NCBI RefSeq assembly: GCF_003290125.1
Contig: NZ_QMKH01000006.1
Coordinates: 62,001 to 126,000 of the forward strand
Source: Microvirga flavescens
GTDB lineage: Bacteria > Pseudomonadota > Alphaproteobacteria > Rhizobiales > Beijerinckiaceae
Length of the DNA: 64,000 bases
Direction: 5' to 3'
Both the position numbers and the translations under genes were made by a program. Position 1 is the stretch's first letter. Every line of letters starts with the position of its first letter. This document shows positions 26,501 through 34,951 of the stretch, in pieces. The notes beneath the pieces are model-generated. The model had not been told where the DNA came from. It saw only the letters and a list, made by a program, of their open reading frames with translations, and did no database searches.

Positions 26501-29500
26501 ATTGGCTCTTCGGCGATGCCGGGAACGATATCCTGAGGGGCGAGAGCGGCAATGACATGCTGTTCGGCGGCGGGGGCCTCGACAGCCTCTTCGCCGGTGA
26601 GGGCGATGATACCGTTGAGGGCGGGGCTGACAGCGACACGATCGAAGGCGGAGTTGGAGACGATCGCCTGCGCGGGGACGCCGGCGATGACCTCATTCAC
26701 GGCAATGAAGGCCGCGATGATATCGATGGCGGTGTCGGTGATGATCTCATCTACGGCGACGAGGGGAACGATGCGCTTCTCGGCTCTGCCGGGAACGACA
26801 CGATTTGGGGTGGTACCGGAAACGATGTCGCGACAGGCGACGAGGGCGATGACCAACTCCACGGCGACGACGGGAATGACATCCTCAAAGGCGGGAACGG
26901 CACAGACCAACTATGGGGTGATGCCGGCAACGACACACTTTTCGGTGGAGCTGGAGCCGACACACTTTTCGGCGGGGAGAACGACGATCAGCTTTATGGT
27001 GACGCCGGCAACGACAGTCTCGACGGCGGTGTGGGATCTGACAAGCTCTGGGGCGGCGACGGCGCGGACACGCTCCTCGGCGGGGATGGAAACGATGTCC
27101 TGACGGGCGATGCAGGCGACGACAGCCTCGTCGGTGGCCTCGGGGACGATGCACTCTCTGGGAGTGACGGTAACGATATCCTCGACGGCGGTGGGGGGCG
27201 CGATCAGCTTTTCGGTGGCAACGGTAACGACACCCTCATCGGCGGCGCCGACGTTGATTTCATCGACGGGGGCAGCGGCACCGATGTGATTGTTCTGACT
27301 GGCAAGCGGACAGATTATGAGATCCGCTTCAACACGGCGACAGGTCGTTATTCCATTGTCGATAAGCGGGCCGACTCGCCGGATGGAACCGACTTTGCCG
27401 ATATCGAGATATTCCGCTTCAGCGACGGCCAGTTCACGAAGGCCGATCTCGATTACATGACGAACGCTGATGCCGAGACGGCTTGGGATATCGACAATAG
27501 CGATGGTTCCAAGAATAGACTCGGCTGGGAAGTCGACCCCGATAATCCGTCGCAGCTTCACGCCTTCATCGAACACCGCAATCTTGACGACGTTCGTGTG
27601 AGCCGAACCGAATTCAAATACGACGGCTCGCGTCTCGCCTACGCCTGGGATGTCAGCCTCGGCGGCAAGGAGCAGGAGTGGGAGTCCTACATTCAGACGT
27701 TTGACAAGAACGCTAATCTCGTCAAGCAGGTCTATGAGATGGATGGTGGGGCCTACAAGGTCCAGGAATGGGATCCTTATAAGCTTGAGGCTTGGCGCAT
27801 CCGAGAGACCGAGTACGCGAATAAGACAGCTTATGACAGCGGCAAGTTCTTTTGGCAGGAAGATACCCTGCGCAACAAGATCGATGGCATCGTCGCGTAT
27901 ATTCAACGCGAGCGCGATTATGTCGCCGGCGGCTGGGACAACATCGAGCGGCACCTCGATGATCTGAAGCGCGCACTTTGGACGAGAACCAACAACGACG
28001 ATGGATCCTATGTCATCGAAGGGGCTGACCATGCCCAGGACACGTTCAACTACGTCAACGGTCGCCTGGAGAGCATAAGGCCGGAGGAATGGGAGAGCTT
28101 CAGGGAGGAGTATGACGCGAGCGATAACAAGCTGCGGGAATTCTATACCTATTACGGCTATTTCGTTGGTGCGACCTATGTGAAGCCGCACAGCGTCGAG
28201 AAAGCATGGGATTATGCTGGGCTCGACTGGAGCAGTTGGGAGATGCACCGTGAAGGCACAGGCCCCGATGCTCGGGATACCAAATATGTCGTCTACTACG
28301 ATACGCATCCGACGTTCTCAAAGCTGGTGAAGCTCTGGGATTATTCGGGAACAACCTGGTCGTCCCAGGAGACGTACTACGACAAGGCCGTTCCAACCAA
28401 TGAGCTTTGGCAGGAAGAGCAGTGGCGTTCCGACGGAAAACTTACGAAGGGCATTGTGCGTCAAAAGGACTACACGACCGCGGTCAATTGGCAGAAATAC
28501 GAGACGTACTACAAGGGTGAAACCAAGATCACGACGAAGGAAGTGATCTGGTACGACAATGGGAATTATGCCGAGATCGATCACGATGCAGATAATGCAG
28601 TGTCATGGTCCAAGCATGGTGTGACCTATCTCGATAGCAGGAAAGCGCCGGGTACCGAGCTTCGCGAGGAGTATGTCAACGACGATACTACCGCCGACCT
28701 GCACGAATGGGATCGTTTAAACAACGAGGCCTGGGAAGAGCGTTGGACCAACAAAGTTTCGGAGTACGGTCGGACATACCATCAGACGACGCTCTATGAC
28801 AAAGATGGGAAATACAAAAAAGTCGTGATCTACGACTGGGATCGCTTGGGAAAAGAGGATTGGGACGAGCGCTATCAAACGAAGGCGAACGGAACGGATC
28901 TGAGCACCGAGAAGCTCATCTACTCTGAAACGTACTATACGATTAAGCATCTGGATTACGATGACTCCAATGGCAAGCTTGCTTCCTGGCTTGAGACCTT
29001 CAAGAGCGGCAAGAAGACCATGGTGGAGTACGTTCTTGACGATGGGGGATCTGGCAAAGCCACTCTCGGTTCCGGTACATTGGACTGGACATACGTGGAG
29101 TATGAAAAGAAGGGCTATGTCCATAAGAGGACTGAGTACAAGGCTTACGATAATAAAACCGCTGAGATTTGGTACTCAGATCCTCTGAATAAAACTAAAT
29201 GGGCTGACGGCTATGGCCAAATTGGCGTTGACGGCCATCGCACTTACGCGAAGACTTACTCCGACGACGGTTGGTACAAGATAGATACTTGGACGAAGGA
29301 AGGGGGCCGTTGGAGGCACACATATCAGGAGTTCTTGGCAAGTGGAGTTGCGAGGAGCGATATGTGGGTAAACTATGACGACGATGAATGGGGTGGCCTC
29401 CCTATCACAAATCCTTTTGGCACGACCTTGAGATCCTTCTCAGGGGCAACAACGAGCGTTCAAGACGCTATCACGCAAATGCGCGACGAAATGTTCGCTA

Positions 29501-29796
29501 GCAAATTCCTCGGCACCGATGCTGACGAAGTGTTCTCGGCCACGGCAAAAGACGATACGTTCATGTTCTTTGCCAACTTTGGTCACGACGTGATCAAGGA
29601 TTTCGATGCTGGGCCGGGGGAAGGGGATGTCATCGCCTTCAGAAAGGAAACGTTTGCCGATTTCAAATCGGTTCTCGCTCACGTCGTGCAGAAGGGCGCG
29701 GATGTCCTCATTACGGCGGATGATCGCAGCACGCTCCTGCTGAAGAACCTAGCTCTATCAAGCCTGAGTGCTGATGATTTTCGGTTCGCAGGCTAG
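23596..29796 (+). CDS. Giant multidomain protein: zincin-like, Hint, RTX and W/Y-repeat regions
   Basis: 2066 residues. GTG start with AGAGGG six bases upstream. In order: an N-terminal region with HELAH (H94, E95, H98), the core of a zinc peptidase; a Hint domain starting at Cys181 ([20 protein letters not shown]) and ending [15 protein letters not shown] (His352, Asn353); a helical and then Gly/Pro-rich linker (355-750); about 50 RTX nonapeptides (752-1240); a SADYV-like closing module; a long Trp/Tyr-rich imperfect repeat region (about 1290-1955, [16 protein letters not shown] type); and a C-terminal RTX-secretion region (about 1965-2066, [20 protein letters not shown]). Hint domains self-cleave at their Cys and often release parts of polymorphic toxins or adhesins. 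Here the cleavage would free the peptidase-like part from the RTX part. DNA is AT-rich up to about 24,600 and GC-rich afterwards. Confidence 0.85.
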   Translation: MSGINANFDSSIDNRTEGMIRDMVDKINQSGIARNVDLNVTSNLNQVNGQENKINASLAANHTSTTKVKNDTLYVNKAYNYSAVQTTDVQSLMHELAHVAFPGAGGLKQGKEEKHLEGFYEKLAIISNIVGHPISASDLGKWGELLKNRGVAPELIEEKLFQYSKENPRYKDHPGLQNMECFLAGTPILMADGSQKPIEQISVGDWILAFDAQVNLGRGELVPARVLRLFKNITESIIDLHGVYVTPSHLFLAENGSFEKISSIIERNGCYVLGNGDIVNAIKGHNDKQNLDSPIFHLYSEGTRDYFEEAEDVVCVIEGAHTLKPEIRRGWRTYNFEVETYHTYVAGDVRVHNDSLQDYLNLSVMMKNDAYTAVAINDMVDHFGWGAVGAAAWSDASFAQGNFEAYKDHLASMEAAYEAAIAAGDFKTAEAILGGLQESARGAGWAEANARMAAEQNRHSSSYGKHKADENFYAGRRVATEESIRKMGGTPLPVGNVDVPGGGLEQGGGTPGRSLGDLPEHDDPNDGDGVPGTAPPSGGENYSAGDRPDETADKKTVGPVTYSIGPAAITTYPDGTTHSQVNSDKKKSFATIRDKDVLALGEATVLDDGRIKEVATTALLGGGMQETETVYASSGEILTQTIHTNKIPRLRFQTHHDGTKTLDKYSSTGILEHQMVVGKDGSGWLWEINLKPKAGEFSTKKTFFDKTGVSTYALLTHPKEPLHPKGFLEVESYEKKHKIGSKIEWLTLVGEAIRGTGNQLANLIKGNNRENVLSGAEGNDTIRGGSGNDTLRGGEGNDTLNGEADHDKLSGGNGDDTLLGGAGHDSLYGEDGIDNLDGGTGDDTLSGGAGADYLNGGGWDDKLSGDDGDDTLIGGEGYDTLYGGVGNDLLQGEGDADFLYGNDGVDALYGGGGIDNLFGGSGNDLLDGGTDDDILWGEDGDDLLLGGAGRDEAHGGNGNDTLFGGADMDWLFGDAGNDILRGESGNDMLFGGGGLDSLFAGEGDDTVEGGADSDTIEGGVGDDRLRGDAGDDLIHGNEGRDDIDGGVGDDLIYGDEGNDALLGSAGNDTIWGGTGNDVATGDEGDDQLHGDDGNDILKGGNGTDQLWGDAGNDTLFGGAGADTLFGGENDDQLYGDAGNDSLDGGVGSDKLWGGDGADTLLGGDGNDVLTGDAGDDSLVGGLGDDALSGSDGNDILDGGGGRDQLFGGNGNDTLIGGADVDFIDGGSGTDVIVLTGKRTDYEIRFNTATGRYSIVDKRADSPDGTDFADIEIFRFSDGQFTKADLDYMTNADAETAWDIDNSDGSKNRLGWEVDPDNPSQLHAFIEHRNLDDVRVSRTEFKYDGSRLAYAWDVSLGGKEQEWESYIQTFDKNANLVKQVYEMDGGAYKVQEWDPYKLEAWRIRETEYANKTAYDSGKFFWQEDTLRNKIDGIVAYIQRERDYVAGGWDNIERHLDDLKRALWTRTNNDDGSYVIEGADHAQDTFNYVNGRLESIRPEEWESFREEYDASDNKLREFYTYYGYFVGATYVKPHSVEKAWDYAGLDWSSWEMHREGTGPDARDTKYVVYYDTHPTFSKLVKLWDYSGTTWSSQETYYDKAVPTNELWQEEQWRSDGKLTKGIVRQKDYTTAVNWQKYETYYKGETKITTKEVIWYDNGNYAEIDHDADNAVSWSKHGVTYLDSRKAPGTELREEYVNDDTTADLHEWDRLNNEAWEERWTNKVSEYGRTYHQTTLYDKDGKYKKVVIYDWDRLGKEDWDERYQTKANGTDLSTEKLIYSETYYTIKHLDYDDSNGKLASWLETFKSGKKTMVEYVLDDGGSGKATLGSGTLDWTYVEYEKKGYVHKRTEYKAYDNKTAEIWYSDPLNKTKWADGYGQIGVDGHRTYAKTYSDDGWYKIDTWTKEGGRWRHTYQEFLASGVARSDMWVNYDDDEWGGLPITNPFGTTLRSFSGATTSVQDAITQMRDEMFASKFLGTDADEVFSATAKDDTFMFFANFGHDVIKDFDAGPGEGDVIAFRKETFADFKSVLAHVVQKGADVLITADDRSTLLLKNLALSSLSADDFRFAG
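25852..27300 (+). repeat. RTX nonapeptide repeat array (coding)
   Basis: About 50 consecutive units of the GGxGxDxLx type encoded in 27-base steps, such as [20 protein letters not shown]. These form calcium-bound parallel beta rolls outside the cell. Confidence 0.85.
27460..29470 (+). repeat. Trp/Tyr-rich degenerate protein repeats (coding)
   Basis: Roughly 650 residues with a recurring pattern: WDxxxxxxW, then about 6-10 residues and (E/T)xYY or TxYD, about every 35-50 residues, for example [33 protein letters not shown] and [17 protein letters not shown]. The pattern suggests repeated beta hairpins. No named repeat family is recognised. Confidence 0.6.
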
Positions 29797-29820
29797 AACT
29801 CTCAAGAAATAAGCCGATCG

Positions 29821-29851
29821 CCGTCAGCATGAGCCCTCGTCATGCTGGCGG
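29821..29851 (+). terminator. Hairpin after the giant Hint-RTX gene
   Basis: CCGTCAGCATGA and TCATGCTGGCGG can pair over 12 positions (one G-T) around a 7-base loop, 25 bases after the stop codon. There is no strong T run, so it may be a weak or factor-dependent terminator. Confidence 0.5.
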
Positions 29852-29974
29852 TGAAGCGCTGTTTAGGATCGGCATCGGGGCGTTATCCGTATCGCCAGCG
29901 CGTCGGTCCGATCTATCGTCTATTGAGTTGGTCGCTCGGCCTCCGGTGCTTTCAGTACCGAAGGCCATAATTTG

Positions 29975-30592
29975 CTAAGCCGCGTCCCACACCTTGTTCA
30001 GGATCTGCGCAGCTAATGCCGCCTTATCTTGTGGTAGGAAGCGGCCATAATGCTTGGCGACCATATCAGGTGTATCCTGGATCGCGTAGCTGGCCTGCTC
30101 GTACGAGCCCGTCTTCTTCAGAATGTGGGTCGCCAGGACGTCTCGCACATTGTGGGGACCATGTGGCAATAGGCCCTTGATGACACCACGTCCTGTGTAC
30201 GGGTTGTAGATTCCGTATCGCTGAATGACCAACCTCCAGGCTTCGTAGAAGGTGTTCTGGTCATAGGACGCATCCTTGCTCGTGATCTTCACGGTCTTGA
30301 CGAAGAGTGTGCCAGGATCGTCTGCCCCGGCGAGCAGGATACGCCGATGGCGGTCGATATAGGCTTCGAGATACCCATAAAGCCCTCCAAGGTCCGGCAG
30401 GATGAGGCGGAAGGGCTTGCTGCCGAAATACGATGAGTTCGCGTTCTTGAACGCGACCGAGGGAATGAAGACCTCCCAGCCACTGTCGCGATCGCTCCAA
30501 CGCAGCTCGCCTCGCTTCAAATCGTTGAGCTGGCGCTCCGAGCGGGGGAGGCATTGGAAAAGCAGTTCCAACAGGAAACTGTGCCGTCTCAT
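29975..30592 (-). pseudogene. Tyrosine recombinase (integrase), C-terminal catalytic fragment
   Basis: 205 residues. The sequence LNDLKRGELRWSDRD, then GPHNVRDVLATHILKKTGSY and VAKHYGRFLPQDKAAL fits the end of a large phage/island integrase: HxxR (HNVR) and the tyrosine nucleophile in KHYGRF are present. The N-terminal DNA-binding and core-binding domains are absent; family members of this type are about twice this length or more. An in-frame TAG directly precedes the ATG, and the upstream sequence does not continue the protein. It is likely an inactive remnant of the element that brought in the RTX cluster. Confidence 0.78.
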
Positions 30593-30598
30593 CTATTC

Positions 30599-30719
30599 CG
30601 AGTCTGTAAGCTGAAATTTCGCTGATTTATCAATGGTCAGCGTTTTCCTGGCTTCGAGTCTATCTCACGAAACTCGAGTCCGCGGCCGTGATTAGCACTC
30701 GCATTTCGAGTCCCGAGTC
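30599..30719 (+). repeat. Cluster of five CGAGTC hexamers
   Basis: Exact copies at 30599, 30655, 30675, 30707 and 30714, all on the same strand. Chance expectation in 121 bases is well below one. The cluster lies between the truncated integrase end and the direct repeat, where recombinase or excisionase arm sites would be expected. Confidence 0.6.
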
Positions 30720-30733
30720 GGAAGTGAATTAGA

Positions 30734-30796
30734 GAGAAACTAAGCCTTTGCCATTTAAGGGATAATTTCCGGGAGCTAAACCAGTTATCCACAATG
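30734..30796 (+). repeat. Right copy of direct repeat flanking the island
   Basis: It matches the copy at 19534 through GAGAA-n-CTAAG and TTGCCATTTAAGGGATAATT, and later in CTAAACCAG and ATCCACAATG. It could be attR to the left copy's attL, or a dispersed repeat used in recombination. Confidence 0.7.
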
Positions 30797-31026
30797 GACC
30801 CTCGGCTCTGAAATGCTCCGGTACAAGAGCAAGAGCCGTATGGACCTTGGAAGGCGTTCGGAGGAGGCGGTCGACAGGCTCATCGCTTGGATTAGCCGAA
30901 ATGAGGGAAGGGCAGATCTTCCCCTCATTGATGGCTTCCTTGATGAGGCTGTTCGGCCATCCTTTGCATGTGACTTGATAGGATTGAGTAACACGGCGAC
31001 GGGAATGGCGGGAGACAATGTGGTGC

Positions 31027-32274
31027 TCACAAATGTCCCGATGATCCCGCACGCTTCGTCACGAACGCCATGAGACCTGCGGCAGCCAGCATGGCTGCGC
31101 TCGCACCGAAGGTGCTGTGATAACCGCTCATGTCGAACAGCAGGCCGCCAACGGTCGCGCCCAGGGTGATCGCCAGTTGGATGGCGGCCACCATCAGCCC
31201 GCCGCCGGCTTCTGCATCATTCGGCAAGGTCCGGGTCAGCCAGGTGTTCCACGCCACGGGCGCCGGAGTGCCGAGCAGGCCCCACGCTCCAAGCAGAACG
31301 GCCGTGCCAGTAAGCCAGTTTCCGAAGGTGATCAGGGCAACGGCAATCGCCGCCATCCCGAGCGGAATGGCGATCATCACGCCGTACATGCCATTCGTCA
31401 GGAAGGATCCGATGAGGGTGGTCCCGACAAGGCCGGTGATCCCTAAGAGCAGCAGGAGCAGCGACAGAGTCGGAACGTCGACATGGGTCACCATCTCGAG
31501 AAATGGCCGCAGGTAGGTGAACAGCGCGAACTGCCCCATGAAAAAGAGCGTGATCGCCACCATTCCGGAGGCCACCACAGGCCGACGGAGCAGCTTGAAC
31601 ACGTTTCCCGAGCCAGTCGGCCGCCCAGCATGCATGGAAGGGAGCTTTGCCAGCAGCCAGACTAGCGCGATGGCTGCCAGGGGCACCACGCAGAAGAAGG
31701 CTCCGCGCCACCCGATGTGCTCGCCGAGGAAGCTCCCAAGTGGTGCCGCGACGATGGAGGCTAAGGCGGTTCCACCTTGCAGGAGCGCCAGGGCACGAGG
31801 CACGCTGTCCGTCGGCACCAAGCGCATGACTGCGGCGGTTGACATCGACCAGAAGCCGCCGATGGCGACGCCAAGGACCGCCCGGCCTGCCATGAGGATC
31901 GTGTAGTTCGACGCCAGGGCCACGATCGAGCCGGACACGATCAGCGAAAGGGCCAACGCGAGCAGGACGGTGCGCCGATCCCATCGCGCCGTCAGGCCTG
32001 AGATGAAGAGACTCGTGAGGACGGCGAAGATGCCGGAAACGGAGATTGCCTGCCCGGCTTGGCCTTCCGTCATGTGAAGGTCGGCGGCAATCGGCGTCAG
32101 CAGGCTGACCGGCATGAACTCTGAGGCGACGAGCACCATGCAGCACAGAGACATGGCAAGGACCGCGCCCCATGCCGGAGAACGGTCGGGAATTGCATCG
32201 CAGGTAAAAGCGGTTCCGACTGTCATCAATGTCTCATGATAGCGATTGGAGGCCGGAAGATAGGCCGTGCTCAT
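31027..32274 (-). CDS. MFS efflux transporter (DHA1 family)
   Basis: 415 residues with about 12 hydrophobic segments in the inner membrane. The ITARWDRRTVLLAL-like loop after helix 2 (SGLTARWDRRTVLLALALS) and the RAVLGVAIGGFWSM segment of helix 4 fit drug or nucleoside exporters near NepI/YdhP. It would expel a small molecule by proton antiport. It is divergent from the LysR gene at 32326, with an ATGAG-N5-CTCAT palindrome in the 51-base gap, so LysR control is likely. The ATG at 32226 (MTVGTAF) is an alternative start; neither has a strong ribosome site. Confidence 0.9.
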   Translation of the reverse strand: MSTAYLPASNRYHETLMTVGTAFTCDAIPDRSPAWGAVLAMSLCCMVLVASEFMPVSLLTPIAADLHMTEGQAGQAISVSGIFAVLTSLFISGLTARWDRRTVLLALALSLIVSGSIVALASNYTILMAGRAVLGVAIGGFWSMSTAAVMRLVPTDSVPRALALLQGGTALASIVAAPLGSFLGEHIGWRGAFFCVVPLAAIALVWLLAKLPSMHAGRPTGSGNVFKLLRRPVVASGMVAITLFFMGQFALFTYLRPFLEMVTHVDVPTLSLLLLLLGITGLVGTTLIGSFLTNGMYGVMIAIPLGMAAIAVALITFGNWLTGTAVLLGAWGLLGTPAPVAWNTWLTRTLPNDAEAGGGLMVAAIQLAITLGATVGGLLFDMSGYHSTFGASAAMLAAAGLMAFVTKRAGSSGHL

Positions 32275-32308
32275 TGGGCCGATTAGGTGCTAAGACCTGC
32301 ATGAACCT

Positions 32309-32323
32309 ATGAGTGGAGCTCAT
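32309..32323. promoter_or_regulatory. Palindromic operator 1 (LysR locus)
   Basis: ATGAGTGGAGCTCAT: arms ATGAG and CTCAT around 5 bases, with the T-N11-A form of LysR-type sites. It lies in the MFS/lysR divergent gap, directly before the lysR start, suggesting autorepression. Confidence 0.7.
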
Positions 32324-32325
32324 GA

Positions 32326-33219
32326 ATGGCGCGCGAGAACATCAACGACCTGATCGCCTTCCTGGCTGTCGCGCGGGAGCGGAGCTTCACGAAGGCCGCC
32401 GCACAGCTTGGCGTCTCCCAATCAGCCCTGAGCCATACAGTGCGCGGCCTTGAGGAGCGATTGGGCGTGCGGCTTCTGACCCGCACTACCCGGAGTGTGG
32501 CGCCCACTCAAGCAGGTGAGCGGCTCCTCCGAACAGCGGGCCCCAGACTGGCCGAGATCGAGGCCGAGCTGGACGGATTGAGCGAGTTCCGTGAGAAACC
32601 TGCCGGCACGATCAGGATCACGGCGGGCTACCATGTCACCGAGATGATCCTCTGGCCGAAGCTCCGGACATTTCTTGCCGACTACCCCGACATCAAGGTG
32701 GAGATCGCCCTAGACGAGGGCCTGACCAACATCGTCGAGCAAAGGTTCGATGCAGGGGTGCGCCTCGGCGAGCAGGTTGCCAAGGACATGATCGCGGTGC
32801 GCATCAGTCCCGATGTCCGTTTTGCGGTGATCGGAGCACCGTCATACTTCGCAAACAGACCGCGACCCATGACACCTCAGGACCTCATCGCTCACACCTG
32901 CATCAACCTGCGCTTGCCCACCTATGGTGGGCTTTATGCCTGGGAATTCGAGCGTGATGGACAAGAACTGGCCGTCCGAGTCGACGGCCAACTCGTGTTC
33001 AATAGCATCTTCCCTATCCTCAGTGCCGCAGTGGACGGCTTCGGACTCGCTCACGTCCCGGAGGACATCGCGTTGCCGCACATCACCTCCGGCCGCCTAG
33101 AACGAGTCCTTGAGGATTGGTGCCCATCGTGGACGGGGTACCACCTGTACTATCCGAGCCGCCGACAGTCCTCGCCAGCCTTCAACCTCGTTGTCGAGGC
33201 TCTGCGCCATCGAGGCTGA
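32326..33219 (+). CDS. LysR family transcriptional regulator
   Basis: 297 residues, standard length. The helix-turn-helix at about 5-65 (FLAVARERSFTKAAAQLGVS, QSALSHTVRGLEERLG) and LTRTTRSVAPTQAGERLL linker are those of the large group that regulates small oxidoreductase and exporter genes. The effector domain follows (GTIRITAGYHVTEMILWPKL, DAGVRLGEQVAKDMIAVRIS). It is divergent from the MFS gene. Identical-form palindromes before lysR, the hydrolase and the alcohol dehydrogenase make these likely targets. Confidence 0.92.
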   Translation: MARENINDLIAFLAVARERSFTKAAAQLGVSQSALSHTVRGLEERLGVRLLTRTTRSVAPTQAGERLLRTAGPRLAEIEAELDGLSEFREKPAGTIRITAGYHVTEMILWPKLRTFLADYPDIKVEIALDEGLTNIVEQRFDAGVRLGEQVAKDMIAVRISPDVRFAVIGAPSYFANRPRPMTPQDLIAHTCINLRLPTYGGLYAWEFERDGQELAVRVDGQLVFNSIFPILSAAVDGFGLAHVPEDIALPHITSGRLERVLEDWCPSWTGYHLYYPSRRQSSPAFNLVVEALRHRG

Positions 33220-33254
33220 GACGAGGCCCGATCCTTCAAATTTCTGCGAGATTA

Positions 33255-33269
33255 ATGAGCTGAGCTCAT
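33255..33269. promoter_or_regulatory. Palindromic operator 2 (before the Tat hydrolase)
   Basis: ATGAGCTGAGCTCAT has the same ATGAG-N5-CTCAT form as the sites at 32309 and 34824. It is about 102-116 bases before the hydrolase start. Confidence 0.7.
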
Positions 33270-33370
33270 AGGGGCATGCGTCGCAGCTCCGCTAATCCTC
33301 TGCTTTCCCGCTTGCTATTGTTTAACCGGACCCAGGCATCGGCCTGAGCAGGAAAGACAGAGATACGAGC

Positions 33371-34471
33371 ATGAACAAGCAGAACAGTCCTGAGAATAGC
33401 GAAGCCCCGACGCCTGGCCTTGGCCGGCGCGACCTCCTGAAGCTGACCGGTGTCGGCGTCGCCGCGCTTGGTGCCGGGTCGCTTTTCAATGCTTCCAACG
33501 CGAAGGCTCAGAGTGGGTCAAACGCATGGGACAAGGTTTTCCCCCGAAGCAAGAACGTCGATCACGAGAAGGTCTCCTTCAAGAATCGCTATGGCATCAC
33601 CCTGGTGGCCGATCTCTACCAGCCGAAGAACCGCTCCGGCAGGAGGCTGGCGGCGCTCGCCATCAGCGGTCCGTTCGGTGCGGTGAAGGAGCAGTCGTCG
33701 GGTCTCTATGCCCAGACCATGGCGGAGCGCGGGTTCGTCACGCTGGCTTTCGATCCGTCTTATACCGGGGAAAGCGGTGGCGAGCCTCGCAATGTCGCCT
33801 CACCGGACATCAATACCGAGGATTTCAGCGCGGCGGTGGATTTTCTCGGCCTGCACCCATCCGTCGATCGCGAGCGGATCGGCATCATCGGGATCTGCGG
33901 CTTTGGCGGCATGGCCTTGAGTGCCGTCGCCGTGGACAAGCGCGTCAAGGCCGTTGCGGCCAGCACCATGTATGACATGACGCGCGTCATGTCCCGCGGC
34001 TACAACGATAGCGTGACCCTCGAACAGCGCACGAAAGCGCTTGAGCAAATGAGCCGGCAGCGTTGGAGCGATGCGGAAAAGGGAACTCCGGCTTACCAGC
34101 CTCCATTCAACGAGCTGAAAGGCGGCGAGGCGCAGTTCCTGGTCGACTATCACGACTATTACCGGACACCGCGCGGGTACCATGCGCGCGCCGTCAACTC
34201 AGGCAACTCCTGGACACAGACCACGCCGCTGTCGTTCATGAACATGCCGCTCCTGACCTACATTGCGGAAATCGCGCCACGCCCGGTCCTGTTGATCCAT
34301 GGCGAAAAGGCCCACTCGCGCTACTTCAGCGAAACCGCCTTTGCTGCTGCGGCGGAGCCGAAGGAGCTTCTCATCATCCCGGGCGCCAACCACACCGATC
34401 TGTACGACCGTATGGACGTGATACCGTTCGACAAGCTCCAGTCGTTCTTCAATCAACACCTCTCCGCTTGA
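33371..34471 (+). CDS. Tat-exported alpha/beta hydrolase, dienelactone-hydrolase-like
   Basis: 366 residues. A twin-arginine signal (GRRDLLKLTGVGVAALGAGS) is followed by an alanine-rich cleavage region (NASNAKAQS), so the folded enzyme is exported to the periplasm. The hydrolase core shows the nucleophile elbow GICGFGG with cysteine in place of the usual serine, as in dienelactone hydrolases, a candidate acid region near LLIHGEKAHSRYFSE, and the histidine in GANHTDLYD. The substrate is unknown. Operator 2 lies upstream. It probably belongs to the regulon of the LysR gene at 32326. Confidence 0.86.
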   Translation: MNKQNSPENSEAPTPGLGRRDLLKLTGVGVAALGAGSLFNASNAKAQSGSNAWDKVFPRSKNVDHEKVSFKNRYGITLVADLYQPKNRSGRRLAALAISGPFGAVKEQSSGLYAQTMAERGFVTLAFDPSYTGESGGEPRNVASPDINTEDFSAAVDFLGLHPSVDRERIGIIGICGFGGMALSAVAVDKRVKAVAASTMYDMTRVMSRGYNDSVTLEQRTKALEQMSRQRWSDAEKGTPAYQPPFNELKGGEAQFLVDYHDYYRTPRGYHARAVNSGNSWTQTTPLSFMNMPLLTYIAEIAPRPVLLIHGEKAHSRYFSETAFAAAAEPKELLIIPGANHTDLYDRMDVIPFDKLQSFFNQHLSA

Positions 34472-34479
34472 GCGGCGAT

Positions 34480-34511
34480 ATGGAGCCTGGGCCCTTTGGT
34501 TCAGGCTCCAT
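34480..34511 (+). terminator. Hairpin after the Tat hydrolase
   Basis: ATGGAGCCTG (34480-34489) is a perfect complement of CAGGCTCCAT (34502-34511), 9 bases after the stop. There is no T run, so termination is plausible but not certain. Confidence 0.55.
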
Positions 34512-34823
34512 CAAGGCGAGGAGACAACCGGATGCTGAAATCCCTGCGGGCGCCGCCCTCATCGCCGCCGCACGGGCTGTCATTCTGGAACTATCCGGGC
34601 ATGCTCATGCTGCCATGACGCTCTACGTCAACAATGGTATCGCACTTTGGCCCGGCTTCACGCTGAAGCTCGGCGCCCGCCGATATTGACATGCATTACC
34701 CTCTAGGGTGCGTCACCGCAGGATAGTCATCCCGTCCTTTCGGCGAGTGTGTGGGACCGCGACAGTGTTCCGCGTTGCCCGCTCCATAGGGCAATCTTGC
34801 CGCGCAGACGGGACCTTTGATTG

Positions 34824-34838
34824 ATGAGCCCCGCTCAT
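34824..34838. promoter_or_regulatory. Palindromic operator 3 (before alcohol dehydrogenase)
   Basis: ATGAGCCCCGCTCAT is the third ATGAG-N5-CTCAT copy within 2.6 kb, about 114-128 bases before the dehydrogenase start. Confidence 0.7.
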
Positions 34839-34951
34839 AAGCCCATGCGGTCCCTGTGGGCTAATACCGCTCCGGTGTCTCATTTAAATACGCCGGGGGA
34901 GATGCCTCATAGAGGCCTCTTCGGCACCTGATTCAGAAAGGAAGTGCTCTC

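Larger units (their letters stand above)
30593..31026. other. Right island boundary region
   Basis: 434 bases with no gene I can support. It holds five CGAGTC hexamers (30599-30719) and the right copy of the direct repeat (30734-30796). Short frames on both strands (for example plus-strand 30813-31073) lack recognisable homology or good ribosome sites. Confidence 0.5.
34472..34951. other. Intergenic region, 480 bases
   Basis: It contains the hairpin at 34480-34511 and operator 3 at 34824-34838. A frame at about 34510-34690 (ALIAAARAVILELSGHAHAA) gives no recognisable protein. Confidence 0.5.

Noticed and set aside
25850..27300. Regularly spaced repeats resembling a CRISPR array
   Set aside because: The 27-base periodicity encodes RTX nonapeptides in an open frame; there are no unique spacers or cas genes.
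30729..31073. Short frames on both strands between the integrase fragment and the MFS gene
   Set aside because: They overlap each other, have no recognisable homology and lack good ribosome sites.
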